NCBI RefSeq assembly: GCF_900302475.1
Contig: NZ_OMOQ01000001.1
Coordinates: 1,302,001-1,366,000, forward strand
Length of the DNA stretch: 64,000 bases
Reading direction: 5' to 3'
Source of the DNA: Defluviimonas aquaemixtae
GTDB taxonomy: Bacteria; Pseudomonadota; Alphaproteobacteria; Rhodobacterales; Rhodobacteraceae
Below, in pieces: positions 17,651 through 26,779 of this stretch. The translations under genes and the position numbers were made by a program. The notes under the pieces were generated by a model. It was not told where the DNA came from. It saw nothing but the letters and a program-made list of their open reading frames with translations, and searched no databases. Position 1 is the stretch's first letter. Each line of letters begins with the position of its first letter.

Positions 17651-18939
17651 GCGATCCGAATCCTGTCAGGGACCACCCGACCCGGGCTTGGGTCCTGCAT
17701 CCCGACCTGAAGTCCGGCAGCCGCGCGCGCCGGCTTCCCGATCATGCATTGGCCGAGGCTGTGGCGCTGGCCGCCGCGCTTCCCGATCTCGAAATCCTCG
17801 GCGCCGAGGTAGTGCGCCTGAATCGGCCCCAGGCCGGGATGCTGTTCGGGTCCGGCAAGATCGGGGAGTTAAAGCACCGTTTCGCGGAGGATGGAGTGGA
17901 GCTGGTGCTCGTCGACGGGGCGGTCAGCCCAGTGCAGCAGCGCAACCTCGAGCGGGAGTGGAACGTGAAGCTCCTCGACCGGACTGGACTTATCCTCGAA
18001 ATCTTTGCTGATCGCGCGCGCACGCGGGAGGGCGTTTTGCAGGTGGAGCTTGCCGCGCTCAGCTATCAGCGGACACGGCTCGTCCGGGCCTGGACTCACC
18101 TGGAACGCCAGCGCGGCGGGCTCGGTTTCGTGGGCGGCCCCGGCGAGACGCAGATCGAGGCTGACCGGCGCGCGATTGACGAAGAGGTCGTGCGCATCCG
18201 CCGCCAGCTCGCGAAGGTGGTCAAGACGCGCGAGCTGCACCGGGCCGCGCGGCGCAAGGTGCCGTTCCCGGTCGTTGCGCTCGTCGGCTACACGAACGCG
18301 GGCAAATCCACGCTCTTCAACCGCATGACGGGTGCGGAGGTTCTGGCCAAGGACATGCTCTTCGCCACGCTTGATCCGACGATGCGGGGCGTGGCGTTGC
18401 CCTCGGGAAAGAAGGTGATCCTGTCCGACACGGTGGGCTTCATCTCTGATCTGCCTACCCAACTCGTCGCGGCATTCCGCGCTACGCTGGAGGAAGTGCT
18501 AGAGGCCGATCTCATCCTCCATGTCCGGGACATCGCCCATCCCGAGACCGAGGAACAGGCCGCCGATGTCCGCGACATCCTCGATAGCCTCGGCGTCGAT
18601 GAGGGCGTGCCCTTGTTCGAGGTGTGGAACAAGATCGACCTTCTCGCGCCGCCGCTCCGGGACGCGCTGAAGGTCCAGGACGCGCGAAACCCCGGCATCC
18701 ACGCCGTCTCGGCGATCACGGGCGAGGGGATCGCGCCGCTTCTCGATGCGATCACCGGGGCGCTCGACGACGAAAGGCAGGAGACGGAACTGGTGCTGCC
18801 CTTCAGCGAGGGACGCAAGCGGGCGTGGCTGCACGATCGCCAACTCGTCAGGGCCGAGGCAGAGGGCAAGGATGCGTGGCGCGTCACGGTGCGCTGGACC
18901 AGCCGGCAGCGGGCTGCGTTCGACCGGCTGGAAGGTTAA
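17647..18939 (+). CDS. hflX: GTPase HflX, probable CTG start overlapping hfq
   Basis: A ribosome-associated GTPase that splits stalled or hibernating ribosomes. Visible: N-terminal HflX domain ([34 protein letters not shown]), then the G domain with G1 [10 protein letters not shown]3 DTVGFI and G4 NKID. The first ordinary start codon in frame is a TTG at 17749, but that would remove about 34 residues including [12 protein letters not shown], which matches the expected HflX N-terminus. The frame is open back to hfq with no ATG, GTG or TTG. A CTG at 17647 overlaps the hfq stop (CTGA) and has GAGGG six bases upstream, giving 430 residues. The family call is firm; the CTG start is inference. Confidence 0.88.
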   Translation: MSDPNPVRDHPTRAWVLHPDLKSGSRARRLPDHALAEAVALAAALPDLEILGAEVVRLNRPQAGMLFGSGKIGELKHRFAEDGVELVLVDGAVSPVQQRNLEREWNVKLLDRTGLILEIFADRARTREGVLQVELAALSYQRTRLVRAWTHLERQRGGLGFVGGPGETQIEADRRAIDEEVVRIRRQLAKVVKTRELHRAARRKVPFPVVALVGYTNAGKSTLFNRMTGAEVLAKDMLFATLDPTMRGVALPSGKKVILSDTVGFISDLPTQLVAAFRATLEEVLEADLILHVRDIAHPETEEQAADVRDILDSLGVDEGVPLFEVWNKIDLLAPPLRDALKVQDARNPGIHAVSAITGEGIAPLLDAITGALDDERQETELVLPFSEGRKRAWLHDRQLVRAEAEGKDAWRVTVRWTSRQRAAFDRLEG

Positions 18940-18966
18940 GCGGGACGACCCGTGCCAAGCGCCTCG

Positions 18967-19746
18967 TCACACCTCCTCGTCCTTGCCGCTCTTGTCTGCG
19001 CGCATCGGCAAGAGATCCACGGGCAGCGGGAAAATGACGATCGAGGTCTTGTCGGTGGCGATATCGTTCAGCGCATTGAAGTACCGCAACTGCATCGAGT
19101 TTGGTTGCGCGGCGAGCATCTTACCCGCCTCCACCAGCTTCGCTGCCGCCTGATACTCACCCTCGGCATTGATGACCCGCGCCCGCCGCAGCCGCTCCGC
19201 CTCGGCCTGCTTGGCGATGGCGCGGATCATGCTTTCATCGATATCGACATGCTTGATCTCGACATTGGCGACCTTGATCCCCCAAGCGTCGGTCTGCCGG
19301 TCGAGGATCTCTTGCACATCGGCGTTCAGCTTGTCGCGTTCGGCCAGCATCTCGTCGAGCTCGTGCTTGCCGAGCACCGATCGCAGCGTCGTCTGCGCGA
19401 GTTGGCTGACCGCGACGGCGAAATCGGCGACGTTGATGATCGCGCGTTGCGGGTCGACTATTCGAAAATAGATAACCGCGTTTACCTTCACCGAGACATT
19501 GTCGCGCGAGATGACATCCTGGCTGGGCACGTCTTCGACGATCATGCGCAGATCGGTGCGCACGACCTGCTGGACAAAGGGGATGAGGAGGACGAAGCCG
19601 GGCCCGGAGACCTTTGTGAACCGGCCGAGCGTGAACACAACCCCGCGCTCGTATTCGCGAAAGATGTAGATCGCCGAATAGAGCACGTAGATGACCAGCG
19701 CCACGAGGAAGAGCTGGAAGATCCAGTCGAATATGAAAACCGGCAT
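18967..19746 (-). CDS. SPFH/Band 7 protein (slipin)
   Basis: A 259-residue stomatin-like membrane protein: one N-terminal hydrophobic segment (WIFQLFLVALVIYVLYSAIYIF), then the Band 7 domain (YERGVVFTLGRFTKVSGPGFVLLIPFV) and a helical region with EAERLRRARVINAEGEYQAAAKL. It is shorter than HflK/HflC and matches slipins. In bacteria slipin genes are typically paired with nfeD, as here: the nfeD-like gene ends two bases upstream. The proteins probably form a membrane-microdomain scaffold. The start at 19746 has GGAAGGAG upstream. Confidence 0.92.
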   Translation of the reverse strand: MPVFIFDWIFQLFLVALVIYVLYSAIYIFREYERGVVFTLGRFTKVSGPGFVLLIPFVQQVVRTDLRMIVEDVPSQDVISRDNVSVKVNAVIYFRIVDPQRAIINVADFAVAVSQLAQTTLRSVLGKHELDEMLAERDKLNADVQEILDRQTDAWGIKVANVEIKHVDIDESMIRAIAKQAEAERLRRARVINAEGEYQAAAKLVEAGKMLAAQPNSMQLRYFNALNDIATDKTSIVIFPLPVDLLPMRADKSGKDEEV

Positions 19747-19748
19747 GG

Positions 19749-21209
19749 CTACACTTCTCCTTCCGCGCCGCGAAGCGCCGCTGCGGGCTCGACGCTGAGC
19801 GTGAGCCCGTCGATATCGAGAACGCGTATCGCTTGGCCCGAAGCTAGAGCGGCCGCGCATCGGGCATGCCAGCGCTCACCCTCGACCCAGACGTACCCCT
19901 CGTAACCTGACCACTCGACAACGCGCCCGGGTGCGCCGATCATCCGCGATCGGCCTGTGACCGGCGCACCCTTGTAGACGCGGATCGTGAATCCCAGAAG
20001 AAGCATCAGGACCGCGGCGCTGACGGCCGCCATCGTGCCGATCATCAGCCAGGAGATCTGGTATTCCGGTACATCGGTGTCGACGAGCATCGCCGACCCC
20101 ACTACGAAGGCCACGAGCCCGCCGAGACCGAGGACACCGAAGGCCGGCGTGACCGCCTCGGCGACCATGAATCCTATGCCGAGGATCAGGAGCGCCAGCC
20201 CGGCATAGTCGAGCGGCAGCTGATTTAACGCGTAGAGTCCGAGCATCAGGCTGATCGCGCCAATGACGCCCGGAACAATGGCGCCGGGATTCCAGAACTC
20301 GAATACGATCCCGTAAATGCCGACCATCATCAGAATAAGCGCGATGTTCGGGTTGGACAGCACGCTCAGAATACGGGTGATCGCGTCCATCTCGACCCGT
20401 TCGATCACGAGGCTGTTTGTGCTCAGCACCCGTTCTTCGCCAGCGAATATTATCTTGCGCCCATCGGCTGCTGCCAGAAGCTCCTGCTCGTCGCGGGCAA
20501 TGATGTCGATTACGCCCTTCTCGAGCGCCGCCTCGGCCGACAGGCTCGCAGCCTGCCGCACTGCCTCTTCGGCCCAGTCGGCATTCCGCCCGTGCATCTC
20601 GGCGAGACTGCGGATCAGCGCCACGGCGTCGTTGGTGGCCTTGGCCGTCATCGCATCTTCCGGTGCGAGCGACTCGGAGCCTTCGCCCGATCCGTCGTCA
20701 CCATCCTTCTCGCCGCCTTTCGCGGAGTCGCCTTCCGCGCCCTTCGGCTCGGGTGGCGGCTCCTGCCCCGGAAGGCCTTCGGGTAGCCCGCCGATGGAAA
20801 CCGGCGTTGCTGCGCCGACATTCGTGCCGGGTGCCATGGCGGCGAGGTGCGTGGCATAGAGAATGTAGGTTCCGGCGCTGGCCGCGTGGGCCCCCGACGG
20901 CGCAACGTGGCCGATCACTGGGGCAGGCGATGCAAGCAGACTCGTGATGATCTCGCGCATCGCGTCGGCGAGGCCGCCCGGCGTGTTCAGACGCAAGATC
21001 ACGACCTCAGCGCCCAGTTCAGCGGCGCGGTCAAGCACTCTGTCAACGTGATGCACGGTCGCGGGACCAATCGGCCCCTCAATCGCCGCGAGGATCGCAA
21101 TCGGGCGGGTGTCGGCTTCCTCGGCAATTTGGGCTGCCGTCAGCGTAACAGCTATCAATGAAGCCACAGCTGCCGCCAAGAGACGGCGCAACCCTCGGGC
21201 AATCGGCAC
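19749..21209 (-). CDS. NfeD-family membrane serine protease
   Basis: A 486-residue protein: signal-anchor N-terminus, a ClpP-like protease domain (about 35-240) with LRLNTPGGLADAMREII, the nucleophile region SGAHAASAGTYI and GTNVGAATPV, then four to five membrane segments and a C-terminal OB-fold NfeD domain (about 420-486). Between GLPEGLPGQ and APEDAMTAK lies an acidic, Gly/Ser/Glu-rich low-complexity stretch of about 35 residues. Relatives cleave the C-terminus of the partner stomatin. A GTG at 21209 with GGGAGG upstream is the likely start. It is in an operon with the slipin gene. Confidence 0.91.
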   Translation of the reverse strand: MPIARGLRRLLAAAVASLIAVTLTAAQIAEEADTRPIAILAAIEGPIGPATVHHVDRVLDRAAELGAEVVILRLNTPGGLADAMREIITSLLASPAPVIGHVAPSGAHAASAGTYILYATHLAAMAPGTNVGAATPVSIGGLPEGLPGQEPPPEPKGAEGDSAKGGEKDGDDGSGEGSESLAPEDAMTAKATNDAVALIRSLAEMHGRNADWAEEAVRQAASLSAEAALEKGVIDIIARDEQELLAAADGRKIIFAGEERVLSTNSLVIERVEMDAITRILSVLSNPNIALILMMVGIYGIVFEFWNPGAIVPGVIGAISLMLGLYALNQLPLDYAGLALLILGIGFMVAEAVTPAFGVLGLGGLVAFVVGSAMLVDTDVPEYQISWLMIGTMAAVSAAVLMLLLGFTIRVYKGAPVTGRSRMIGAPGRVVEWSGYEGYVWVEGERWHARCAAALASGQAIRVLDIDGLTLSVEPAAALRGAEGEV

Positions 21210-21327
21210 TTTCGCCTCCCTGGGGGAAGTATAAGCGCCGCGTCGTCACACAACAATGCAGATGCGCGTGACCGTCGTCGGTCTGCCACGGGGTCGCCGG
21301 TGCACGCGGGGCGTGGAGGGTCGCGTC

Positions 21328-23787
21328 CTATCCGTCGGGCGTCAGCACGGTTACCCCCGTGGCTGCCGCGCGCGCCAGATCGGGATCAAGCGACATCGGC
21401 ACATATTCACCGCGCCGCCACAGAATGCTCAGATCGTCGTAGTGGCGCGACAGCGGATGACCCGACTGGCCGGTCGAGATGATGAAAACCGAACTGTCGG
21501 GGTCGGCAAAGTCGTAGACTCCGCGGTAACCCGCGCCGTTGACGTTGAGATAGGGCTCCGGCCCCGTTCCGGCGAGCCGTCCGCGATCGAGTGTATGGTC
21601 GCCGCCGGACCGTGACTGGCGGATGTTCACGATCCACTTCACGACCGGCATCTCGCCCAGCACCTCATGGTCCTGCTTCGCCTGATGCGCGTCACCCCAG
21701 CGCCAACTTTCGACATTGCGCCCATAGCGCTCCGCTAGTTCCAATAGCGCGTCGTCGAGGGCCATACGCGCGACGTCGGTGCAGGTCTCCACGGGCGCCG
21801 ACTGGATGATATCGCACCACCGTGCGGCGCCGTCGATGTCGCGGTAGACCCGCTCGATGAACAGGGGCTCGACCGTGGTGAAGCGATCCGCGAGGGGGCC
21901 GAGTTCGTCCCGAATAAGCCGGTTCTGAAGTGCCCGCACCCAGGCGGCATAGATCAGAGGCTCCGGCAAGTGTTCGTTCATGTCGCCGTCCCATTCTGCG
22001 AGGACCTGAAGCGCGCGCTGGCGCAACTGTTCCGGCGTGCCGTCGGGCGCCGCTTCGCCGGTGAACCAGAGATCGGCCCCGATGAGCGGCAGGACGGTGC
22101 GCGCCGCCGGGGACACGGCGTCGAGCTGGGCGGCGATGAAGCTTTCACGGCTGTGGACCTCGCGTTCCTGCATCAGCCGGGTCCAACGCTGGACCCGCTG
22201 GGTATCGCCCCAGGCGAAACTCACGTGGCGCGGGAAGGGACGGTTGACGGTCTTGTTGTTGGTGTTGCCGACGATGCCGCCCTCGGGCTCGACGAAGCGG
22301 GGATTGTTGGCGTAGGGCAGAATGCCCACCCACCGGTTCTCCGCCATCCAGCCGAGTGAGGGCAGGCGACCCTGGCCGCGCATCTTTGCGTCGCGCTCCG
22401 GCATCTTGCCGAACATGACCATGGCGATGCCGTCCTGATCGGCCATGGTGACGTTCTGTGCTGGCGCCACGAAATCCTGCCCCGCCGCGATCCCCTCCTC
22501 GATGCTCCGGGACGACATCAGCCGGATCGCGGCGCTCATCGAGGTGTCGGCCGGATCGAGCGCCGTCCAGCTCAGCGCCGCGACATGGCCGGGCGGCGTG
22601 ACCGAGGCGAGGTCGAAATGCGACCCCGGCAGGACCGGTCCGTTATCGGTCCAGCGCATGGTGATCGTGATCGGGGGCGCGTCCTTGACATCGATGATGC
22701 TGCGGCGGCTCTCAAAGGTTTTCCAGCCGTCGGGGGTCCGATAGCGCTCGGGGTCGGCGGGATTCAGCTCTTCCATCCGGATGTCCTGATCGTCGAGCCA
22801 GGCCGCCGTGATGCCCCAGCCGAGCGCAGCGTTGCGGCCGGCGAGGACGGCGGGGATGCCGGGAATGGTGGCGCCGATCACGCCGCCGGCCTCGAGTTGC
22901 AGCCGTGCGAGATACCAAAGGGACGGTGCCGAGAAATCGACATGCGGGTCATTGGCCAGAAGCGATCCGCCCGCCGCCGATCGGCTTGGCGCAGCCGCCC
23001 AGGCGTTCGAGGCGCCCCCAAGCGACAGGGGTGGTACGGGCCAGAAGGCGGGCGGCGATCCGGCGTCGGCCGTGCGGGTCTGGCGCGTGCCGGGAACAAG
23101 GTTCGCATAAGGCGGCAGTGCCGCGACCCCTTCGCCCGGACCGTCTGGCATGAGATCGGCGGCCCAGTCGGGCGACAGGAGCGAGACCCGCGCCCGGAGC
23201 ACCTCGGCATCGATCTGCGAGCTCGAGCGCAGCGCCATGAGCTTCAGGATCGCGACGGAATCGGTCGGTTGCCAATAGGCGATTTCCTTGGAGAAGAGGA
23301 AGAATTCCGGCGCTCCGCGGCCGCGCGCCTCGGCGTTCACGATGCCGATCCAGGCGTTGACCCCGCGCGCATAGGATTCGAGCGCGTCGCGTGTCGCGCC
23401 ATCCTGCACCGCGACTGACCGCGCCGCCTGCCCGTAAAGGTCGAGCCGGCGCATCAGCTCGTCAGTCTTGATCGTGCGCGTGCCGAACATTTCCGATAGC
23501 CGCCCCTGCACCGTGCGGCGCAGCACGATCATCTGCCACAACCGGTCCTGGGCATGCGCGAAGCCGAGCGCGAAGAAGACGTCGGCGTCAGCCTCGCCAA
23601 ATATGTGCGGCACATCGGCGGTGTCGCGGACGATCTCGACCGGCGCGGTCAGGCCCGCGATCGCGTAATCCTCGTCGTAGTCGGGGAGCGAGCGCGACGC
23701 GAAATAGTAGATCAGCGCGCAGACGCCCAGCGTGAGGAACAGGAGCCCCGAGACGATGCGCAAGAGCCATCGGAACGCAGTAAGCAT
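21328..23787 (-). CDS. Penicillin acylase-family Ntn hydrolase
   Basis: An 819-residue secreted or membrane-anchored hydrolase. It begins with one hydrophobic segment (residues about 8-29), followed by the alpha-chain region (VPHIFGEADADVFFALGFAHAQDRLWQM). The beta-chain nucleophile is Ser260 in GGASNAWAAAP, where autocatalytic cleavage would occur. LLANDPHVDFSAPSLWY and AGRNAALGWGITAAWLD follow in the family order. Members cleave amide bonds in beta-lactams, acyl-homoserine lactones or other N-acyl compounds; the substrate cannot be told from sequence. The gene stands alone, divergent from the beta-hydroxyacid dehydrogenase. Confidence 0.9.
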   Translation of the reverse strand: MLTAFRWLLRIVSGLLFLTLGVCALIYYFASRSLPDYDEDYAIAGLTAPVEIVRDTADVPHIFGEADADVFFALGFAHAQDRLWQMIVLRRTVQGRLSEMFGTRTIKTDELMRRLDLYGQAARSVAVQDGATRDALESYARGVNAWIGIVNAEARGRGAPEFFLFSKEIAYWQPTDSVAILKLMALRSSSQIDAEVLRARVSLLSPDWAADLMPDGPGEGVAALPPYANLVPGTRQTRTADAGSPPAFWPVPPLSLGGASNAWAAAPSRSAAGGSLLANDPHVDFSAPSLWYLARLQLEAGGVIGATIPGIPAVLAGRNAALGWGITAAWLDDQDIRMEELNPADPERYRTPDGWKTFESRRSIIDVKDAPPITITMRWTDNGPVLPGSHFDLASVTPPGHVAALSWTALDPADTSMSAAIRLMSSRSIEEGIAAGQDFVAPAQNVTMADQDGIAMVMFGKMPERDAKMRGQGRLPSLGWMAENRWVGILPYANNPRFVEPEGGIVGNTNNKTVNRPFPRHVSFAWGDTQRVQRWTRLMQEREVHSRESFIAAQLDAVSPAARTVLPLIGADLWFTGEAAPDGTPEQLRQRALQVLAEWDGDMNEHLPEPLIYAAWVRALQNRLIRDELGPLADRFTTVEPLFIERVYRDIDGAARWCDIIQSAPVETCTDVARMALDDALLELAERYGRNVESWRWGDAHQAKQDHEVLGEMPVVKWIVNIRQSRSGGDHTLDRGRLAGTGPEPYLNVNGAGYRGVYDFADPDSSVFIISTGQSGHPLSRHYDDLSILWRRGEYVPMSLDPDLARAAATGVTVLTPDG

Positions 23788-23922
23788 CGGATCGCCCGCA
23801 TCAGCACGTGGCCCGGTGCAAGCCCCGCGCGGACACCGAGCCCGAGGAACCGGTTGACGGCGCGGGCAGGGCGGTTAACTAGGACAGAAACCAGACAACC
23901 GCAATCGAAATGGGAGGGTCAG

Positions 23923-24795
23923 ATGGCGAAGGTCGCTTTTCTTGGTCTGGGCGTGATGGGCTATCCGATGGCGGGTCACCTCGCCGCGAAAGGGCATGAG
24001 GTGACGGTTTACAACCGGACGGACGCCAAATCCGATGCCTGGGCGAAGGAGCACAAGGGACGCGCTGCGCCGACACCGGCCGCGGCCGCGAAAGGCGCCG
24101 AGCTCGTCATGGCCTGCGTCGGCAACGACGACGACCTGCGCGCCGTGTGCCTCGGCAAAGACGGCGCCTTCGCCGGCATGGAGAAGGGTGCGATCTTCGT
24201 CGATCACACCACCGTCTCGGCCGCCGTCACGCGCGAGCTTGCCGCCGTTGCCGGCGAGGCCGGCATCGGCTATGTCGATGCGCCGGTCTCCGGCGGTCAG
24301 GCCGGCGCCGAGAACGGAGTCCTGTCGGTCATGTGTGGCGGTGACGCCGGCGACTACAGCCAGGCGGAGCCGGTCATCGCCGCCTATTCCCGCATCTGCC
24401 GTCGGCTGGGCGACACCGGCGCGGGGCAGCTTGCCAAGATGGTCAACCAGATCTGCATCGCGGGCCTCGTCCAGGGCCTGTCAGAGGGCCTGCATTTCGC
24501 CGAAAAGGCCGGGCTCGACATCGAGGAGCTCGTCGAGGTTATCAGCCAGGGCGCGGCCGGGTCGTGGCAGATGGCCAACCGCCACAAGACCATGGCCGAG
24601 GGCAAGTTCGACTATGGCTTCGCGGTCGATTGGATGCGCAAGGACCTCGGCATCTGCCTGTCGACGGCAGAGGAGAACGGCGCGAGCCTACCGGTCACCG
24701 CACTCGTCGACCAGTTCTACAAGGATGTCCAGAAGATGGGTGGCGGACGCTGGGACACATCGAGTCTCTTCGCGCGGCTTCGCAAGCTCGGCTGA
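23923..24795 (+). CDS. NAD(P)-dependent beta-hydroxyacid dehydrogenase
   Basis: A 290-residue oxidoreductase of the 3-hydroxyisobutyrate/tartronate-semialdehyde reductase family. The Rossmann motif GLGVMG (residues 8-13), the substrate loop DAPVSGGQAGAENG and the catalytic lysine segment KMVNQICIAG are intact, followed by the all-helical C-terminal domain (SWQMANRHKTMAEGKFDYGFAVDWMRKDL). The exact hydroxyacid is not decidable; neighbours give no valine or glyoxylate pathway context. The start at 23923 follows GGGAGGG. Confidence 0.9.
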   Translation: MAKVAFLGLGVMGYPMAGHLAAKGHEVTVYNRTDAKSDAWAKEHKGRAAPTPAAAAKGAELVMACVGNDDDLRAVCLGKDGAFAGMEKGAIFVDHTTVSAAVTRELAAVAGEAGIGYVDAPVSGGQAGAENGVLSVMCGGDAGDYSQAEPVIAAYSRICRRLGDTGAGQLAKMVNQICIAGLVQGLSEGLHFAEKAGLDIEELVEVISQGAAGSWQMANRHKTMAEGKFDYGFAVDWMRKDLGICLSTAEENGASLPVTALVDQFYKDVQKMGGGRWDTSSLFARLRKLG

Positions 24796-24830
24796 TAACC
24801 CGGCCGGTCGTGAATTGGGACAGGGCAGGA

Positions 24831-24970
24831 GGGGGCGCTGCCCCCAATTCCCGCTTCCGCGGGAACTCCCCCGGAGTATTTTCCAGACAGTAAGTGAAAC
24901 GCTCGCACTCTTGACTTTCTGTCTGGAGATCCTCTCGGGGGGCCGAAAGCCCTCCGGCGGGTCGCCCCGG
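24831..24970. repeat. Pair of convergent GC-rich REP-like hairpin repeats joined by an inverted repeat
   Basis: Between two convergent genes lie two related GC-rich units facing each other. The left unit (24831-24882, minus orientation) has the hairpins GGGGGCGCTGCCCCC and TTCCCGCTTCCGCGGGAA, then CTCCCCCGGAGTATTT. The right unit (24931-24966, plus orientation) reads CTCTCGGGGGGCCGAAAGC and onward to CGGCGGGTCG. Their inner borders are joined by a perfect eight-base inverted repeat, CCAGACAG (24883-24890) and CTGTCTGG (24919-24926). Related units occur at 39101-39147 and 59301-59345. They probably act as bidirectional terminators or mRNA 3'-end protectors here. Confidence 0.6.
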
Positions 24971-24991
24971 CGCCAGCCGGGGCGAAACGGA

Positions 24992-25549
24992 TCAAGGAAT
25001 GATCCGCGTGTACTTGGTCCCTTCGAGCGTCGCGCCCGCGATGAAGCCCGCTTGACCGAACACAAGCGCAATGACAGGGGCGAGTGTCGTCGTCGTGTCC
25101 GCAGCGATCGAGCCGCCCTGATCGGGCGTCGCGTATTTCGCGTCCGCACCCATCGCCCAGCCGTCCGAGGCGCGGAAATTGGCGAGCGCCTGCTGGGTCA
25201 TGAAGAAAAGTGCGTGCGCGTATTGCTGCGCGCCGATCTGCAAGCCCCAACTCGCCTGAGTGGCCGAATAGTAGTCAACCGTCACGTCGTTGATCCTGAG
25301 CGCGCCGCGCCCGTAGGCGCCACCAAAGACGAAGCCCGCTTCGGTCATCAGCGGCATGTAGAGGACGCCCGCCGACTTGTTGGTCAGGTCGACCGTGCCG
25401 GGGTACTGCTGGTGCAGGAAATCGCGCGTCGCGTCCACCCGCGCGTCGAGCCGCGCCGCGCCGCCGCCGCCCACGCCGTTGCCACAGGCCGAAAGGCCCA
25501 GTACCGCGCCGCCCGATACTAAGAGTCCCCGTCGGGAAATGCCGTTCAT
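24992..25549 (-). CDS. SYLF-domain (YSC84-like) lipoprotein with Tat-type signal
   Basis: A 185-residue protein. The N-terminus has a twin-arginine motif (SRRGLL) and ends in a lipobox-like LSAC, so it looks like a Tat-exported lipoprotein. The mature part matches the SYLF/lipid-binding family: AGVLYMPLMTEAGFVFGGAYGRGAL, YYSATQASWGLQIGAQQYAHALFFM, and a glycine-rich C-terminus. Relatives bind phosphoinositides in eukaryotes, while bacterial members are uncharacterised envelope proteins. It is monocistronic. The start at 25549 is chosen because the signal peptide begins there. Confidence 0.85.
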   Translation of the reverse strand: MNGISRRGLLVSGGAVLGLSACGNGVGGGGAARLDARVDATRDFLHQQYPGTVDLTNKSAGVLYMPLMTEAGFVFGGAYGRGALRINDVTVDYYSATQASWGLQIGAQQYAHALFFMTQQALANFRASDGWAMGADAKYATPDQGGSIAADTTTTLAPVIALVFGQAGFIAGATLEGTKYTRIIP

Positions 25550-25670
25550 CTGACTGCTCCGCTCAATGTTGCCTGCCGGCCTGTTCCGACCGGTTCCGCT
25601 ACTAGCTATAGGGCAGAACGCGCGCCCTGTCATTAGGTGTTGTGTCCCAACCTGTTCACATCTGCGCTGA

Positions 25671-26693
25671 TTAGCGCCAGGTTCGGGCGATGTCCGGCGC
25701 GAAATAAGTCAAGATCCCGTCGCAGCCCGCGCGCCGGAAGGCGAGAAGACTTTCGAGGATTGCGTCCTCCTTCAGCCAGCCCTGCATCACCGCGCCTTTC
25801 AGCATCGCGTATTCGCCTGAGACCTGGTAGGCGAATGTCGGCGCGCCGAACGCCTCCTTCACCGCCGCGCAGATGTCGAGATAGGCGAGGCCGGGCTTGA
25901 CCATGACCATGTCGGCGCCCTCGGCAAGGTCACGCGCGACGAGCCTGAGCGCCTCGTCGCGGTTCGCCGGATTCATCTGGTAGGTCTTCTTGTCGCCCTT
26001 CAGTGCGCCAGACGCCCCAACCGCGTCGCGGAACGGCCCGTAAAAATTCGACGCGTACTTCGCCGCGTAGGACAGGATCGCGACATCCTTGTGACCTTCG
26101 GTCTCAAGTGCGCGCCGCATCGCGCCGATCCGTCCGTCCATCATGTCGGACGGGCCGAGTATGTCCGCCCCGGCCTCGGCCTGGGCGAGCGCCATCTTGA
26201 CCAGCGCCTCGATCGTCTCGTCGTTCAGGATTACGCCATCGCGCACGAGGCCGTCGTGACCATTGGCGTTGTAGGGATCGAGCGCGACATCGGTCATCAC
26301 TGAGATCTCGGGCACGGCGGCCTTGATGGCGCGCACTGCGCGGTTCGACAGGTTGTCGGGATTCCATGCCTCCTCGCAAGCTTCGGTCCTGAGCGCGGGA
26401 TCGGTGTAGGGAAAGAGGCAGATCGCCGGAATGCCGAGCCGCATCGCCTCTTCCGCGGCGCGCACCGTGCCTTCCACCGTCCGGCGCACGACGCCGGGCA
26501 TGGAAGGCACTTCGGCATCGGCGCCCGGTACATCCGTGACGAAGACCGGCCAGATGAGATCGCTGGCCGAAAGCCGCGCCTCGGCGACAAGATCGCGCAA
26601 CGCGGGCGTGCGGCGCAGGCGGCGGAAGCGGGTGGCGGGAAAGGGGGCATGGATCGGGGTCATGTCGGGGGACCTGTTCATCGTCTTGTCCAC
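25671..26693 (-). CDS. hemB: Delta-aminolevulinic acid dehydratase (porphobilinogen synthase)
   Basis: A cytosolic tetrapyrrole enzyme of up to 340 residues that condenses two aminolevulinate molecules. Family blocks are intact: RRLRRTPALRDLVAEARL, LIWPVFVTD, GIPAICLFPYTDP, the first active-site Lys region (YAAKYASNFYGPFRDAVG) and the Schiff-base Lys in ADMVMVKPGLAYLD. The metal-site cysteine triad of zinc enzymes is replaced by an aspartate-rich version (MTDVALDPYNANGHDG), as in magnesium-type alphaproteobacterial HemB. The GTG at 26693 and ATGs at 26678 and 26663 are all possible starts. Confidence 0.94.
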   Translation of the reverse strand: MDKTMNRSPDMTPIHAPFPATRFRRLRRTPALRDLVAEARLSASDLIWPVFVTDVPGADAEVPSMPGVVRRTVEGTVRAAEEAMRLGIPAICLFPYTDPALRTEACEEAWNPDNLSNRAVRAIKAAVPEISVMTDVALDPYNANGHDGLVRDGVILNDETIEALVKMALAQAEAGADILGPSDMMDGRIGAMRRALETEGHKDVAILSYAAKYASNFYGPFRDAVGASGALKGDKKTYQMNPANRDEALRLVARDLAEGADMVMVKPGLAYLDICAAVKEAFGAPTFAYQVSGEYAMLKGAVMQGWLKEDAILESLLAFRRAGCDGILTYFAPDIARTWR

Positions 26694-26779
26694 GGGTTAC
26701 ACGCTTGGCAAGAGATCACAAGGGTGGAATCCGCCGCAGGGCGCGACTAGCATTCACGGGCACCGTTCGGGGACAGGAC

